Positions 46,660 to 55,050 of a stretch of DNA of 64,000 nt are shown one piece after another. The stretch is taken from the NCBI GenBank assembly GCA_021824145.1, contig JAKALM010000016.1:1-64000 (forward strand). The letters run 5' to 3'. Position 1 is the stretch's first letter. Every line of letters starts with the position of its first letter. The notes beneath the pieces are model-generated. The model did no database searches, was not told the origin of the DNA, and saw only the letters and a program-made list of their open reading frames with translations. Both the position numbers and the translations under genes were made by a program. Source of the stretch: Bacteroidota bacterium. GTDB lineage: Bacteria > Bacteroidota > Ignavibacteria > Ignavibacteriales > Ignavibacteriaceae.

Positions 46660-47379
46660 ATGTTACGAAAAATATTATCAATTGGTTTTTGTTTTATTTT
46701 TTCAATTCCGTTTAATCTTTTTTCTCAACACGAAATAAAAATTGCTGAAACGGAAAGCAAAGTTCCTGAACTTGAACAATTTCATGAAATAATTTACTCA
46801 ATATGGCACACTGCATATCCGGCAAAAGATTGCGCCGCACTTAGAAGCTATACAAAAGAAGTAAATATTTTATCTGAGAAAATTAATTCTGCAAAACTGC
46901 CCGGAATTCTTCGGGACAAAAAAGCGAAGTGGGAAAAAGGATTGATTGAATTTAAAAAATCTGTAGATGAATATAATAAGCAAGCGGATGGAACTAACGA
47001 TGCTGCACTATTAAAAGCCGCCGAAGAATTACATTCGAATTACGAAATACTCGTTAGAATTATTCGTCCGGTTTCAAAAGAGATTGACGAATTTCATAAA
47101 GTGCTTTATGTAATTTATCATACTTATTTACCAAACAAAGAATATGATAATATTCATTCAGCGAGCAGTAACCTTTTAACCAAAGCAGAAGCAATTACGA
47201 AAGCAAAAATTCCGAGCAAATTTGAATCGAAGTCCGAAAAGATCAAATCGGCTGCAACTGATTTATTAGATGCAGTAAAAAGTTTAAGCTCGCTTGATAA
47301 ATCCATAGCTACCGGAGATATTGACGCAGCTGTTGAAAATATTCATACAAAATACCAAAAGCTCGAAGAACTTTTCTAA
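46660..47379 (+). CDS. Secreted helical protein with internal duplication
   Basis: A 239-residue exported protein, signal peptide ending NLFSQ. The mature part is two copies of a helical unit of about 100 residues. Copy 1 has QFHEIIYSIWHTAYPAKD with H42 and H50; copy 2 has EFHKVLYVIYHTYLPNKE with H146 and H154. The histidines sit exactly 104 residues apart between copies. Later segments KINSAKLPGILRDKKAKWEKG and AITKAKIPSKFESKSEKIKS also match. The fold is probably a pair of four-helix bundles. Paired histidines could bind metal, but no family is recognised and this is only a suggestion. Confidence 0.7.
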   Translation: MLRKILSIGFCFIFSIPFNLFSQHEIKIAETESKVPELEQFHEIIYSIWHTAYPAKDCAALRSYTKEVNILSEKINSAKLPGILRDKKAKWEKGLIEFKKSVDEYNKQADGTNDAALLKAAEELHSNYEILVRIIRPVSKEIDEFHKVLYVIYHTYLPNKEYDNIHSASSNLLTKAEAITKAKIPSKFESKSEKIKSAATDLLDAVKSLSSLDKSIATGDIDAAVENIHTKYQKLEELF

Positions 47380-47441
47380 GCGATTTATAACCACTTCAAT
47401 TTGCATTGACATTTCACAATTCAATTTGCAAAATATGAATT

Positions 47442-48200
47442 ATGAAAACTGCTTTTGTAAGGTTTTATGAAGAGCTGAACTACTTTCTTCCTAAAGAAAA
47501 AAAGAAAGTAAGATTTGAGCATAATTTTAAAGGCTCTCCATCGGTTAAAGATATGATTGAATCTCTTGGAGTTCCGCACTGCGAAGTTGATTTAATTTTG
47601 GTTAACGGAACTTCGGTTGATTTTAAATATCTAGTTAAAGATAAAGACAACATTAGTGTTTATCCGGTTTTTGAATCTTTAGACATAAAAAAAGTTCAAC
47701 ACTTAAGAGCAGAACCTCTCCGGCTTCCTAAGTTTATTCTTGATGTCCACCTTGGTGCTTTGGCAAAATATTTGAGAATGTTTGGAATCGATTCTCTTTA
47801 TAGAAATAATTTTTCCGACAAAGAATTAATAAAAATTTCATTGGAAGAAAGAAGAACAATTCTTACAAGGGATATTAGTCTTTTAAAAAATGGGAATGTA
47901 ATGCGCGGATATTTTGTACGAAACATCATTCCGGAAGAACAAGCGAAAGAAATTATTATTAGATTTGATCTTAGAAGAAAAATTAAAAAATTTTCTCGTT
48001 GTCTTGAATGTAATTCTAACTTGATAGAAATTGAAAAAGAAAAAATAATTAATCAGCTTCCACCCAAAGTTAGAGCAGTTCAAAATAAGTTTTATATTTG
48101 TGAAAAATGTAATAAGCTTTTCTGGCAAGGCAGCCATTTTAATAATATGAATGTAATGGCTGACAAAATCCTTTCCGGATTAAAAATAATTTGTTCATAA
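47442..48200 (+). CDS. Mut7-C RNase domain protein with ubiquitin-like N terminus
   Basis: A 252-residue protein of two parts. The N-terminal half (about 1-85) is a ubiquitin-like MoaD/ThiS-type fold (Ub-Mut7C). The C-terminal half is Mut7-C, a PIN-like RNase domain, with PKFILDVHLGALAKYLRMFG and RTILTRDISLL carrying the acidic residues, then a zinc ribbon CLECNSN and CEKCNKLFW. The family is broadly conserved and predicted to act on RNA. No further role is known to me. It sits between a secreted protein and a phosphoesterase. Confidence 0.88.
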   Translation: MKTAFVRFYEELNYFLPKEKKKVRFEHNFKGSPSVKDMIESLGVPHCEVDLILVNGTSVDFKYLVKDKDNISVYPVFESLDIKKVQHLRAEPLRLPKFILDVHLGALAKYLRMFGIDSLYRNNFSDKELIKISLEERRTILTRDISLLKNGNVMRGYFVRNIIPEEQAKEIIIRFDLRRKIKKFSRCLECNSNLIEIEKEKIINQLPPKVRAVQNKFYICEKCNKLFWQGSHFNNMNVMADKILSGLKIICS

Positions 48201-48227
48201 CCACCTGTGTTATAAATAAAAAATTAG

Positions 48228-49454
48228 ATGCAGATTTTTATTCGTACAATCCTGTTTGCCTTATTGGTATTTCTTGTTGAATTTTATTTTCTGCGGAAGT
48301 TTAGAAAATCTTTTGAAATCATTTTTAAAAAAACCGCCAATATAAAAATTCGCAAGGCAATCAAAATTTTTGTCAGCATCATAAATATTTACCCAGCATT
48401 TCTGATATTGGATTGGGTTCTTGCTGAGATTACAGATGCACCAGTTTTCATTCCGCAAAATATTTTTTTTGATTGGATAATTCTTTTTCCGTTTTGGATT
48501 TTCATCTTAATTGCCATCCAATGCAATCTATTATTTTTGATTATAGATTTTATCAATATTCTTTCAATTTCGATAAGAAAAAGATTTAAAGAAAAGTATT
48601 ATTCTGCCGAAGCTGCTATTATTTTAATTTTGATTGTGTCATTTGGAATTTATGTTCCAGCAAGAGTTATTTATGATTACAACACAATTCAAATAAGAAG
48701 TGTTGATTATGAGAAAAAAAACCTTCCCGCACAGTTAAATAATTTTTGCATTGTTCTTATTTCGGATATTCATGCTGATAGATATACAAACGCAGCCAGA
48801 CTTCAAAAATTTATTAACGGTGTAAATTCAACAAATCCAGATATTGTTTTAATCGGCGGCGATATGATTAGCTCGTCTTCAGAATATATTGATACCGCCG
48901 CAAAATATTTAGGAATGATAAAATCAAAATTCGGAATCTATTCTTGCGTCGGCGATCATGATAACTGGGCATACAGAAATGATTCACAAAAAAGTCTTGA
49001 AGAAATTGAAAGTGTACTTAAAAAGCATAATATTTTTATGATTGATGATGGAAACAAAGCATTAAACATAAATGGGGCAAGCGTTGAGATTACTTTTATA
49101 ACCAACACATATGTTGAGCACATTACAAATTCGATTTTGGACAAACTAACTTCGGATACAACAAATTTTGGTTTGAAAATATTAATCAGCCACCAGCCCA
49201 AACAAAATATTGTTGATAAAGCTGTAAAAGCAAACTATGATCTTATTTTTGCTGGACATACCCACGGCGGCCAAATAACATTTTTATTTCCTTTTAAAAA
49301 TTTAACGCCAACTATGCTTGAAACAAAATATATCCGGGGCAATTTCAATTTTGGCAAAACACTAATGATAGTTACACGCGGCTTAGGAATGTCGCTCATT
49401 CCGATGCGATACAATTCTACGCCGGAAATAACAGTTATCAATATTTCTAAATGA
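48228..49454 (+). CDS. Membrane metallophosphoesterase
   Basis: A 408-residue inner-membrane protein with about four N-terminal helices (to about residue 155) and a C-terminal calcineurin-like phosphoesterase domain. Metal-binding motifs are SDIHADRY, GGDMI, GDHDNW, ISHQ and GHTHGGQI, all in order. This is the YkuE/YaeI-like group, some members of which cleave UDP-diacylglucosamine or lipid phosphates. The substrate is not known here. The start is ATG 48228. Confidence 0.9.
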   Translation: MQIFIRTILFALLVFLVEFYFLRKFRKSFEIIFKKTANIKIRKAIKIFVSIINIYPAFLILDWVLAEITDAPVFIPQNIFFDWIILFPFWIFILIAIQCNLLFLIIDFINILSISIRKRFKEKYYSAEAAIILILIVSFGIYVPARVIYDYNTIQIRSVDYEKKNLPAQLNNFCIVLISDIHADRYTNAARLQKFINGVNSTNPDIVLIGGDMISSSSEYIDTAAKYLGMIKSKFGIYSCVGDHDNWAYRNDSQKSLEEIESVLKKHNIFMIDDGNKALNINGASVEITFITNTYVEHITNSILDKLTSDTTNFGLKILISHQPKQNIVDKAVKANYDLIFAGHTHGGQITFLFPFKNLTPTMLETKYIRGNFNFGKTLMIVTRGLGMSLIPMRYNSTPEITVINISK

Positions 49455-49519
49455 ATATTTTGCAATTGCACCAAATAAATTATTTTTGCATGGTTTGCTA
49501 ACCAATTAAATTTTTATTC

Positions 49520-50341
49520 ATGCAAAAATTTATTTTAAGTGAAATAAATATCTATCCCATCAAATCGCTTGGTGGAATAATCTTAAAAACCGCAATGGTA
49601 GAAAAAAGAGGTTTGAGGCTTGATCGTCGCTGGATGCTGGTTGATGACGAAAACAAATTTATTTCACAGAGAGAATATCCCCAAATGGCTCTTATAAAAG
49701 TTGAAGCTGGGGTTAACGGATTGAAAGTAAGCCATAAGAAGTATTTTGGTGAAAGCATTTTCATTCCATTTAACAATCATACAGTAGAAGAAATAGAAGT
49801 AAAAATTTGGAATGATGTCTGTTTAGCACAATTATTAAATAAAAATTATGGAAGTTGGTTTTCGAAAATTCTTGGTATAAAATGTAATCTTGTTTTCATG
49901 CCAGATGGCAGCATACGGAAAGTTGATACTAAATATTCTAATGGAAATGAAATTGTAAGTTTTGCGGATGCATATCCTTTTTTGTTAATTGGACAATCTT
50001 CTCTTGATGAATTAAATTCAAAATTAAGTGCGCCAGTTCCAATGAATCGATTTAGGCCTAATTTGGTTTTTACAGGCGGGAATGCTTTTGTTGAAGATAA
50101 ATGGAAAAAATTTAAAATTGGAGATGTTGAATTCGAATGTGTTAAGCCATGCGCGCGATGTACAATTACCACAGTAAACCAGGATACAGCGGAAATGAAA
50201 AAAGAACCGCTAGCTACGCTTTCAAAATTTAGAAAATTTGGGAACAAAGTTTTATTTGGCCAAAACCTTATTCACAAAGGAGAAGGAGTTATTAAAATTG
50301 GTGATGAGCTGACAATATTAGAGGAAAAAATCGATATATGA
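49520..50341 (+). CDS. MOSC-domain molybdenum-cofactor-type protein
   Basis: A 273-residue protein with the MOSC N-terminal beta-barrel (IYPIKSLGGIILKTAMVEKR, DRRWMLVDDENKF) and the MOSC domain (APVPMNRFRPNLVFTGG, then CVKPCARCTITTVNQDT). The cysteine in KPCARC is the conserved MOSC residue. Members include mitochondrial amidoxime-reducing component and YcbX, which handle N-hydroxylated compounds with molybdenum cofactor. No 2Fe-2S domain is fused here. Electron partner unknown. Confidence 0.9.
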   Translation: MQKFILSEINIYPIKSLGGIILKTAMVEKRGLRLDRRWMLVDDENKFISQREYPQMALIKVEAGVNGLKVSHKKYFGESIFIPFNNHTVEEIEVKIWNDVCLAQLLNKNYGSWFSKILGIKCNLVFMPDGSIRKVDTKYSNGNEIVSFADAYPFLLIGQSSLDELNSKLSAPVPMNRFRPNLVFTGGNAFVEDKWKKFKIGDVEFECVKPCARCTITTVNQDTAEMKKEPLATLSKFRKFGNKVLFGQNLIHKGEGVIKIGDELTILEEKIDI

Positions 50342-50388
50342 AATTAAAAAACATATTAATATATTAAACTTAAAATAGAGATTTATTT

Positions 50389-50883
50389 ATGGGAAATAAT
50401 AGACCATCGTGGGACGAATATTTTTTAAAACTTGCAATGCTTGCCTCAGAGAGATCTACTTGCCCAAGGATGCATTGCGGATGTGTTTTTGTAAAAGATA
50501 GGTTTGTACTTGCAACCGGTTACAACGGATCTTTGCCCGGCCATCCACATTGCGATGATGTTGGCTGCCTCGTTGTTGATAATCATTGTGTAAGAACCAA
50601 CCATGCAGAGATTAACGCATTAACTCAAGCAGCAATACACGGAGTCAATATAAAAGGAGCCACAGCATATATTACAAACATGTCTTGTACAACGTGTGCA
50701 AAAGCTTTGATTGCTGCCGGAATTATTCGAGTTGTTGTGTTTTCAGATTTTCACGATACTCTTGCAACTCAGTTTTACTCTGAATCTGGAGTTGAAATTG
50801 TAAAGCTTGATATGCCGGATAGAATGATAAAATATGATATTGAAAAATATTCTTCGGCAAGAAAAACAGAGAAGTCTAAATAA
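50389..50883 (+). CDS. dCMP deaminase family protein
   Basis: A 164-residue zinc deaminase. The active site is NHAEINAL with the metal ligand His and proton-shuttling Glu, and the two cysteines are in MSCTTCAKALIAAG. The N-terminal WDEYFLKLAMLASERSTCPR and a second zinc-binding segment with HPHCDDVGC are typical of ComEB-type dCMP deaminases. It produces dUMP from dCMP for thymidylate synthesis. It is followed by a bidirectional terminator. Confidence 0.92.
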   Translation: MGNNRPSWDEYFLKLAMLASERSTCPRMHCGCVFVKDRFVLATGYNGSLPGHPHCDDVGCLVVDNHCVRTNHAEINALTQAAIHGVNIKGATAYITNMSCTTCAKALIAAGIIRVVVFSDFHDTLATQFYSESGVEIVKLDMPDRMIKYDIEKYSSARKTEKSK

Positions 50884-50910
50884 AAAACATTAAATGGTAA
50901 AATAAAATTT

Positions 50911-50937
50911 ATAGAGATGGTATGTAGCCATCTCTAT
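50911..50937. terminator. Bidirectional terminator between dCMP deaminase and thioredoxin
   Basis: ATAGAGATGG and CCATCTCTAT form a perfect 10-bp stem around a 7-base loop. T-rich sequence follows on the plus side. It is the only stem-loop between the two convergent genes. Confidence 0.7.
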
Positions 50938-50957
50938 ATTTTAATTAATATTCTTAT

Positions 50958-51320
50958 TTATGCCTGAACTGTCAACAATTCTTCTTCAATTGCTTTTCGA
51001 AGAGTTTCTTTTGGCAAAGCGCCAACAGCCATTTTCGGTTGGCCCTCTTTCGGAACAAACAATAAAGATGGGATACTTCTAATCCCAAATGCGGCGCCCA
51101 ACTCTTGTTCAACGTCTGTGTTTATTTTATAGAAATTTACTTTACCAGCAAGCTCTTTTGAAAGCTCTTCCATTACAGGTGCAACCATACGACAAGGACC
51201 GCACCACGGTGCCCAAAAGTCAATTACGCACGGAAGGTCTCCTTCAAATTTCCATTCCTGGTTTACTTCATAATTAAAAACTTTTTTAAGAAAAGTTTCT
51301 TTGGTTAAATCTTCTGGCAT
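50958..51320 (-). CDS. trxA: Thioredoxin
   Basis: A 120-residue cytoplasmic thioredoxin with WAPWCGPCRM at the active site and the cis-proline segment RSIPSLLF. Length is about ten residues more than the classic enzyme, mostly at the N terminus. It is the last gene of a minus-strand redox cluster, 55 bases after the DUF302 gene. Confidence 0.95.
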   Translation of the reverse strand: MPEDLTKETFLKKVFNYEVNQEWKFEGDLPCVIDFWAPWCGPCRMVAPVMEELSKELAGKVNFYKINTDVEQELGAAFGIRSIPSLLFVPKEGQPKMAVGALPKETLRKAIEEELLTVQA

Positions 51321-51375
51321 TTTTTTACCTTTTAATTAATTTATTACTTGTTCGACTAAAATTTTATGAAAGAGA

Positions 51376-51759
51376 TTATACTCTTTCTAAAGCAGAAAGA
51401 AGTTTTGATTTTACATCTTCTGCAAAAGCTTCCATATCTTTATTTTCTAAAAGTTGAGGCATAACCATTGGGTTAAAGACAGATACAACGGTCTTTTCAT
51501 TCTTCTCATATACAATAACATTGCATGGAAGCAATAAACCAAGTTCCTCTTCAATCTGCAGTGCCTTGTGTGCAATTGGCGGGTTGCATGCGCCTAGAAT
51601 TTTATACTTCTTAAAATCTACATTTAGTTTCTTTTTAAGAGTTTCCTTTACATCTATTTCTGTCAATACACCAAAGCCTTCTTTTTTGAGTTCGTCAGTG
51701 ATTTTTTCAACTGCTTGCTCAAATGAAAGGTTGGTTGTTTTTGAATATCCATATTTCAT
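51376..51759 (-). CDS. DUF302 protein
   Basis: A 127-residue soluble protein of the DUF302 family, with FGVLTEIDVKETLKKKL, YKILGACNPPIAHKAL and GLLLPCNVIVYEKN. The family is common beside thioredoxins, rhodaneses and sulfur-transfer genes, and its two cysteines (GACNP and LLPCN) are conserved. Its chemistry is unknown. It starts one base from the stop of the membrane thioredoxin gene, so the pair is tightly coupled. Confidence 0.88.
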   Translation of the reverse strand: MKYGYSKTTNLSFEQAVEKITDELKKEGFGVLTEIDVKETLKKKLNVDFKKYKILGACNPPIAHKALQIEEELGLLLPCNVIVYEKNEKTVVSVFNPMVMPQLLENKDMEAFAEDVKSKLLSALERV

Positions 51760-51760
51760 A

Positions 51761-52159
51761 TTATCTCATCTCCATTAATTGTTTTTCAATTATATCTTGT
51801 TGTTTGAACCCCACAAATACTTTGCTAATCATTCCATCCTTAACAGCTACCGTTGTTGGTGTAGCTTTTATTCCAAAGATTCTTGCTGCCTGCATATCTT
51901 TTGAAATATCAACATCAAAAACATTTTTATAATTTTTTTGCAAATCTTTAATTACGGGAGTTTGCATTTTGCAAGCCCTACAGCTTGGACTAAAAAAATA
52001 AACAAGTCCTGCAGTTCCATTTTTTTCAAGTAATTTGAGTTTTCCGGATAAACCGGTTAGTTTCTTGCCCTTTGTGCTCTTTGCAGCAAAAACCATTATA
52101 AGCTGCAAACTCATGAAAACCGCAATAACTCCTAAAACTATATAAACGAAAATCATCAT
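51761..52159 (-). CDS. Membrane-anchored thioredoxin-like protein
   Basis: A 132-residue protein with an N-terminal helix (about 3-24) and a thioredoxin domain whose active site is SPSCRACKM, a CxxC with arginine and alanine between the cysteines. The cis-proline is in IKATPTTVAV. The anchor places the domain in the periplasm or at the inner face of the membrane; the positive residues after the helix favour a cytoplasmic domain. It lies between the DUF2892 and DUF302 genes. Confidence 0.85.
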   Translation of the reverse strand: MMIFVYIVLGVIAVFMSLQLIMVFAAKSTKGKKLTGLSGKLKLLEKNGTAGLVYFFSPSCRACKMQTPVIKDLQKNYKNVFDVDISKDMQAARIFGIKATPTTVAVKDGMISKVFVGFKQQDIIEKQLMEMR

Positions 52160-52176
52160 AAAATTATTCTCTTAAA

Positions 52177-52389
52177 TTAATTTTTATCTTTTTCTTTAAC
52201 GGTTTTTATATTTAGTCGGACATAACAAGGGCAAAAACTTGTTGCTCCAGTAAAGAACATTATAATTGCCAAAAAGCCCAGCAAAAATGCCATTCCACCA
52301 GATATTTGGTGGGTTAAAAATAATATAAGAATAACGAGCGCAAATGCTATTCTTATCAATCTATCAAATGTTCCTACATTTTTTCTCAT
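52177..52389 (-). CDS. DUF2892 membrane protein
   Basis: A 70-residue protein with two helices. The DUF2892 pattern is clear: KNVGTFDRLIRIAFALVILI at the start and TGATSFCPCYVRLNI at the end. This unit is often fused to rhodanese domains (YgaP-like), and here it stands beside a separate rhodanese gene. The CPC cysteines may take part in sulfur transfer, though this is inference. Confidence 0.9.
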   Translation of the reverse strand: MRKNVGTFDRLIRIAFALVILILFLTHQISGGMAFLLGFLAIIMFFTGATSFCPCYVRLNIKTVKEKDKN

Positions 52390-52403
52390 AAATTTGATTC
52401 AAA

Positions 52404-52793
52404 TTATTTTAAATTATTTCTATTCCAACTAATTATTCCACCAGAAAGATTTGCGCTGTTAAATCCTTTTTTCTTTAACTTTATTGCCGCAGTCAAGCTT
52501 CTGTTTCCCGAACGGCAATAGCAAATTATTTCTTTATTTTTAAACCTTGTCAACTCGTCCAGCCTATTTTCAAGTTCATATAATGGAATGTGAAAAGAAC
52601 CTTTTATTAAATTTTCTTTTCGTTCCATTGGTGTTCTTACATCCAACAAAATTACATTGATGCTTTTTTTAAGCATCTCAGCAGCTTCAATTGGATTGTA
52701 GTGTTTTATTGTTTTGTTTCTAAAATATCTTCTTATATAAAGAAGAATAACTAAAGCGGCAAAAATCAGCAAAATAATTTGAGTTGTCGTCAT
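52404..52793 (-). CDS. Membrane-anchored rhodanese
   Basis: A 129-residue sulfurtransferase with an N-terminal helix (about 4-22) and a rhodanese domain. The active-site loop is CYCRSGNRS, with the catalytic cysteine before RSGNRS. The acidic start LLDVRTPMER is typical. ATG 52793 is preferred over an upstream in-frame ATG at 52841, because the latter adds 16 polar residues before the helix. First gene of the redox/sulfur cluster. Confidence 0.9.
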   Translation of the reverse strand: MTTTQIILLIFAALVILLYIRRYFRNKTIKHYNPIEAAEMLKKSINVILLDVRTPMERKENLIKGSFHIPLYELENRLDELTRFKNKEIICYCRSGNRSLTAAIKLKKKGFNSANLSGGIISWNRNNLK

Positions 52794-53066
52794 AATTCTC
52801 TCATCAATTAATATATTTTTTGCCGCAAATATACGATACATTCACTACGAAAAGGATTCAGCAGTATGTTCTAAAATATATTTTGTTAAAAATTTAAGCT
52901 GAAATATGTCTTAGTGTGATTTATATTCGGCTTTATTAACCATAAGACAATAATGAAAAAACCAGTAATTGTTGCAAGGAACAAAACAATTGTTTTAAGG
53001 TAAAATATGGTATTGTCCTTGATTAATTAGGTATAATATTTAATTATATTATTAATTAAACAAACA

Positions 53067-53095
53067 TTGACAAAAATCCTAAATTTATTTATGTT
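53067..53095 (+). promoter_or_regulatory. Candidate sigma70-type promoter of the ammonium transporter gene
   Basis: TTGACA (53067-53072) and TATGTT (53090-53095) are 17 bases apart. The leader to ATG 53118 would be short, about 16 bases. The rest of the 324-base gap (52794-53117) is AT-rich with no ORF, and no sigma54 site is seen in it. Confidence 0.4.
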
Positions 53096-53117
53096 CGCAT
53101 AAAATTTTGGATGAGAA

Positions 53118-54482
53118 ATGAAGACGTTTTGGAAAGTAGCATTGGGCGTGTTGTTATTAATTTCATTATTCGGAGCTTTTTTCCCAATAAACTCTGGTAA
53201 TTTAATCCCTGTTTCTATTAATGCTGCCGATGTAGCTTGGATGCTTACAGCAACCGGATTAGTATTGTTGATGACTCCTGGACTTTCGTTTTTTTACGGC
53301 GGAATGGTTAGTTCAAAAAATATTATTTCTACAATGCTTCAAAGTTTTATTGCAATGGGAGTAATTAGCATTTTATGGATTTTTGTAGGGTTCAGTTTGG
53401 CCTTTGGAAAAGATATTGGTGGAATTATAGGAAATCCATTCACATTTTTTATGTTTAGGAATGTTGGATTATCAATTTATCCAAGCTTAGCACCAACAAT
53501 TCCACTACTTCTTTTTGCTTTGTTCCAATTAAAGTTTGCAATTATAACTCCAGCACTGATAACAGGTTCTTTCGCTGAGAGAGTTAAGTTTTCATCTTAC
53601 ATTGTATTTATGATTATGTTTAGTCTTTTTATTTATGCGCCCCTTGCCCATATGACATGGCATCCCGATGGAATTTTGAGGAAGCTTGGTGTTTTGGATT
53701 TTGCTGGAGGAACAGTTGTCCATATTTCTGCTGGTTTGGCTGCATTAGCTGGTGCAATAAAATTAGGCAGAAGAAATTCTCATATAAATGGAGAAAAGCA
53801 TGAGCCGGCAAATATTCCATACGTAATTTTAGGTACCGGACTGCTTTGGTTTGGGTGGTTTGGATTCAATGCTGGATCAGCGCTTGGTGCAAATGCAACC
53901 GCTGTGCTGGCATTTGGAACAACTAACACGGCATCAGCAGCTGCTGCAATTGCATGGATTCTTTTAGATGCAATTAGAGGGCGCAAACCATCAGCCCTTG
54001 GCGCTTGTGTTGGTGCAGTTGTTGGGCTTGTAGCAATTACCCCAGCTGCCGGCTATGTTGATATTGGCGCAAGTATTTTTATTGGAACCTCAGCAAGCAT
54101 AATTAGTAATTTGGCAGTTTCTTGGAAAACTAGATCAACACTTGATGATACACTTGATGTTTTTCCTTGTCATGGCCTTGGTGGAATAGTAGGAATGATT
54201 CTTACGGCGGTATTTGCACAAAAAGTTGGTTTAATTTACGGACACACAGAGACTTTTATTGCTCACCTTATTGGATTATCAATCGTTTCCACATTTACTT
54301 TTGGCGGTTCATTTCTTTTATACAAAATAACAGATTTAATTACTCCGTTACGAGTGACTGAACATGAAGAAATATTGGGCTTGGATTTGAGCCAGCACGG
54401 CGAATCTATTAATACAAATAATTTTTCTGAAGAATTCGTTTTGGAAAGGAAAATCAAGGAAATACTAATTGAAAAGATTTGA
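53118..54482 (+). CDS. Ammonium transporter (Amt family)
   Basis: A 454-residue channel with about 12 hydrophobic segments, the first possibly a signal. Family features include DVAWMLTATGLVLLMTPGLSF, the pore histidine regions APLAHMTWHPDG and DVFPCHGLGGIVGMI, and AGGTVVHISAGLAALAGAI. It conducts ammonium into the cell. A charged tail after the last helix (about 420-454) is the usual regulatory region. No glnK/glnB gene follows, which is unusual, as Amt is often paired with a PII protein. Confidence 0.95.
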   Translation: MKTFWKVALGVLLLISLFGAFFPINSGNLIPVSINAADVAWMLTATGLVLLMTPGLSFFYGGMVSSKNIISTMLQSFIAMGVISILWIFVGFSLAFGKDIGGIIGNPFTFFMFRNVGLSIYPSLAPTIPLLLFALFQLKFAIITPALITGSFAERVKFSSYIVFMIMFSLFIYAPLAHMTWHPDGILRKLGVLDFAGGTVVHISAGLAALAGAIKLGRRNSHINGEKHEPANIPYVILGTGLLWFGWFGFNAGSALGANATAVLAFGTTNTASAAAAIAWILLDAIRGRKPSALGACVGAVVGLVAITPAAGYVDIGASIFIGTSASIISNLAVSWKTRSTLDDTLDVFPCHGLGGIVGMILTAVFAQKVGLIYGHTETFIAHLIGLSIVSTFTFGGSFLLYKITDLITPLRVTEHEEILGLDLSQHGESINTNNFSEEFVLERKIKEILIEKI

Positions 54483-54558
54483 ATTTTCTATATTGAAAAA
54501 TAATTGCTCAAATGAATTTTGATATTACTTTACATTATTGTTTCGGGTAGTATATCGC

Positions 54559-54598
54559 ATTCAGAGTGTATTCAAAGCGAATTCAGAGTGTATTCAAA
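54559..54598. repeat. Tandem direct repeat, two 18-bp copies
   Basis: Two exact copies of ATTCAGAGTGTATTCAAA separated by GCGA. Each contains a TTCA-N7-TTCA pattern. Only two copies are present, so it is not a CRISPR. Confidence 0.85.
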
Positions 54599-55000
54599 TT
54601 CTTTGATAGATTTTCGATCAACCAAAAGATGATTGGCAAAATAAAAGTTAACCCGTTGTTCGAATTAAGCTAGGCATGTTTAAAATGGTTCAAAGGTCTG
54701 TTGTTAAAGAATTTATTCATGTACTGCATGCATTTTAGTGGATGGACAATTTCCGAAAAATCTGGTTTGTGCTTTTTGGTTATAAACACTTTACAATTTT
54801 CAAACCGTTTCCTTTCTTAATTTATGCAACTGGTTTATAAAATATAATTTGTTATACATTCAATTATTAAGAATGATTTAATCTACAGAAATGATTAATG
54901 GATTAAAACCGAATAGAATTTATCCACAAACGAAGATATAATCATAAACGAGCTAAGTTAACTAATCATTTGAATTGTTTTTTAGAAGTGAATGAGAACA

Positions 55001-55032
55001 AAAAAATCCCTATGTTTTTTTGACATAGGGAT
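55001..55032 (-). terminator. Terminator of the minus-strand barrel gene
   Basis: On the minus strand ATCCCTATG pairs exactly with CATAGGGAT around a 9-base loop and is followed by TTTTTT. It lies 18 bases after the stop of the gene at 55051-55593. Confidence 0.85.
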
Positions 55033-55050
55033 ATTAAAAAATAAGTTTAA

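Larger units (their letters stand above)
54483..55050. other. Intergenic region with a tandem 22-bp repeat
   Basis: This 568-base gap has no convincing gene. The 18-bp unit ATTCAGAGTGTATTCAAA occurs twice, at 54559-54576 and 54581-54598, with a 22-base period. A terminator for the minus-strand barrel gene is at 55001-55032. The rest is AT-rich and otherwise featureless to me. Confidence 0.6.

Noticed and set aside
54559-54598. Short repeat considered as a CRISPR array
   Set aside because: Only two copies with a 4-base gap, and no cas genes.
54676-54738. A 20-codon ORF in the large intergenic gap
   Set aside because: Too short, no ribosome-binding site and no recognisable domain; chance ORF.
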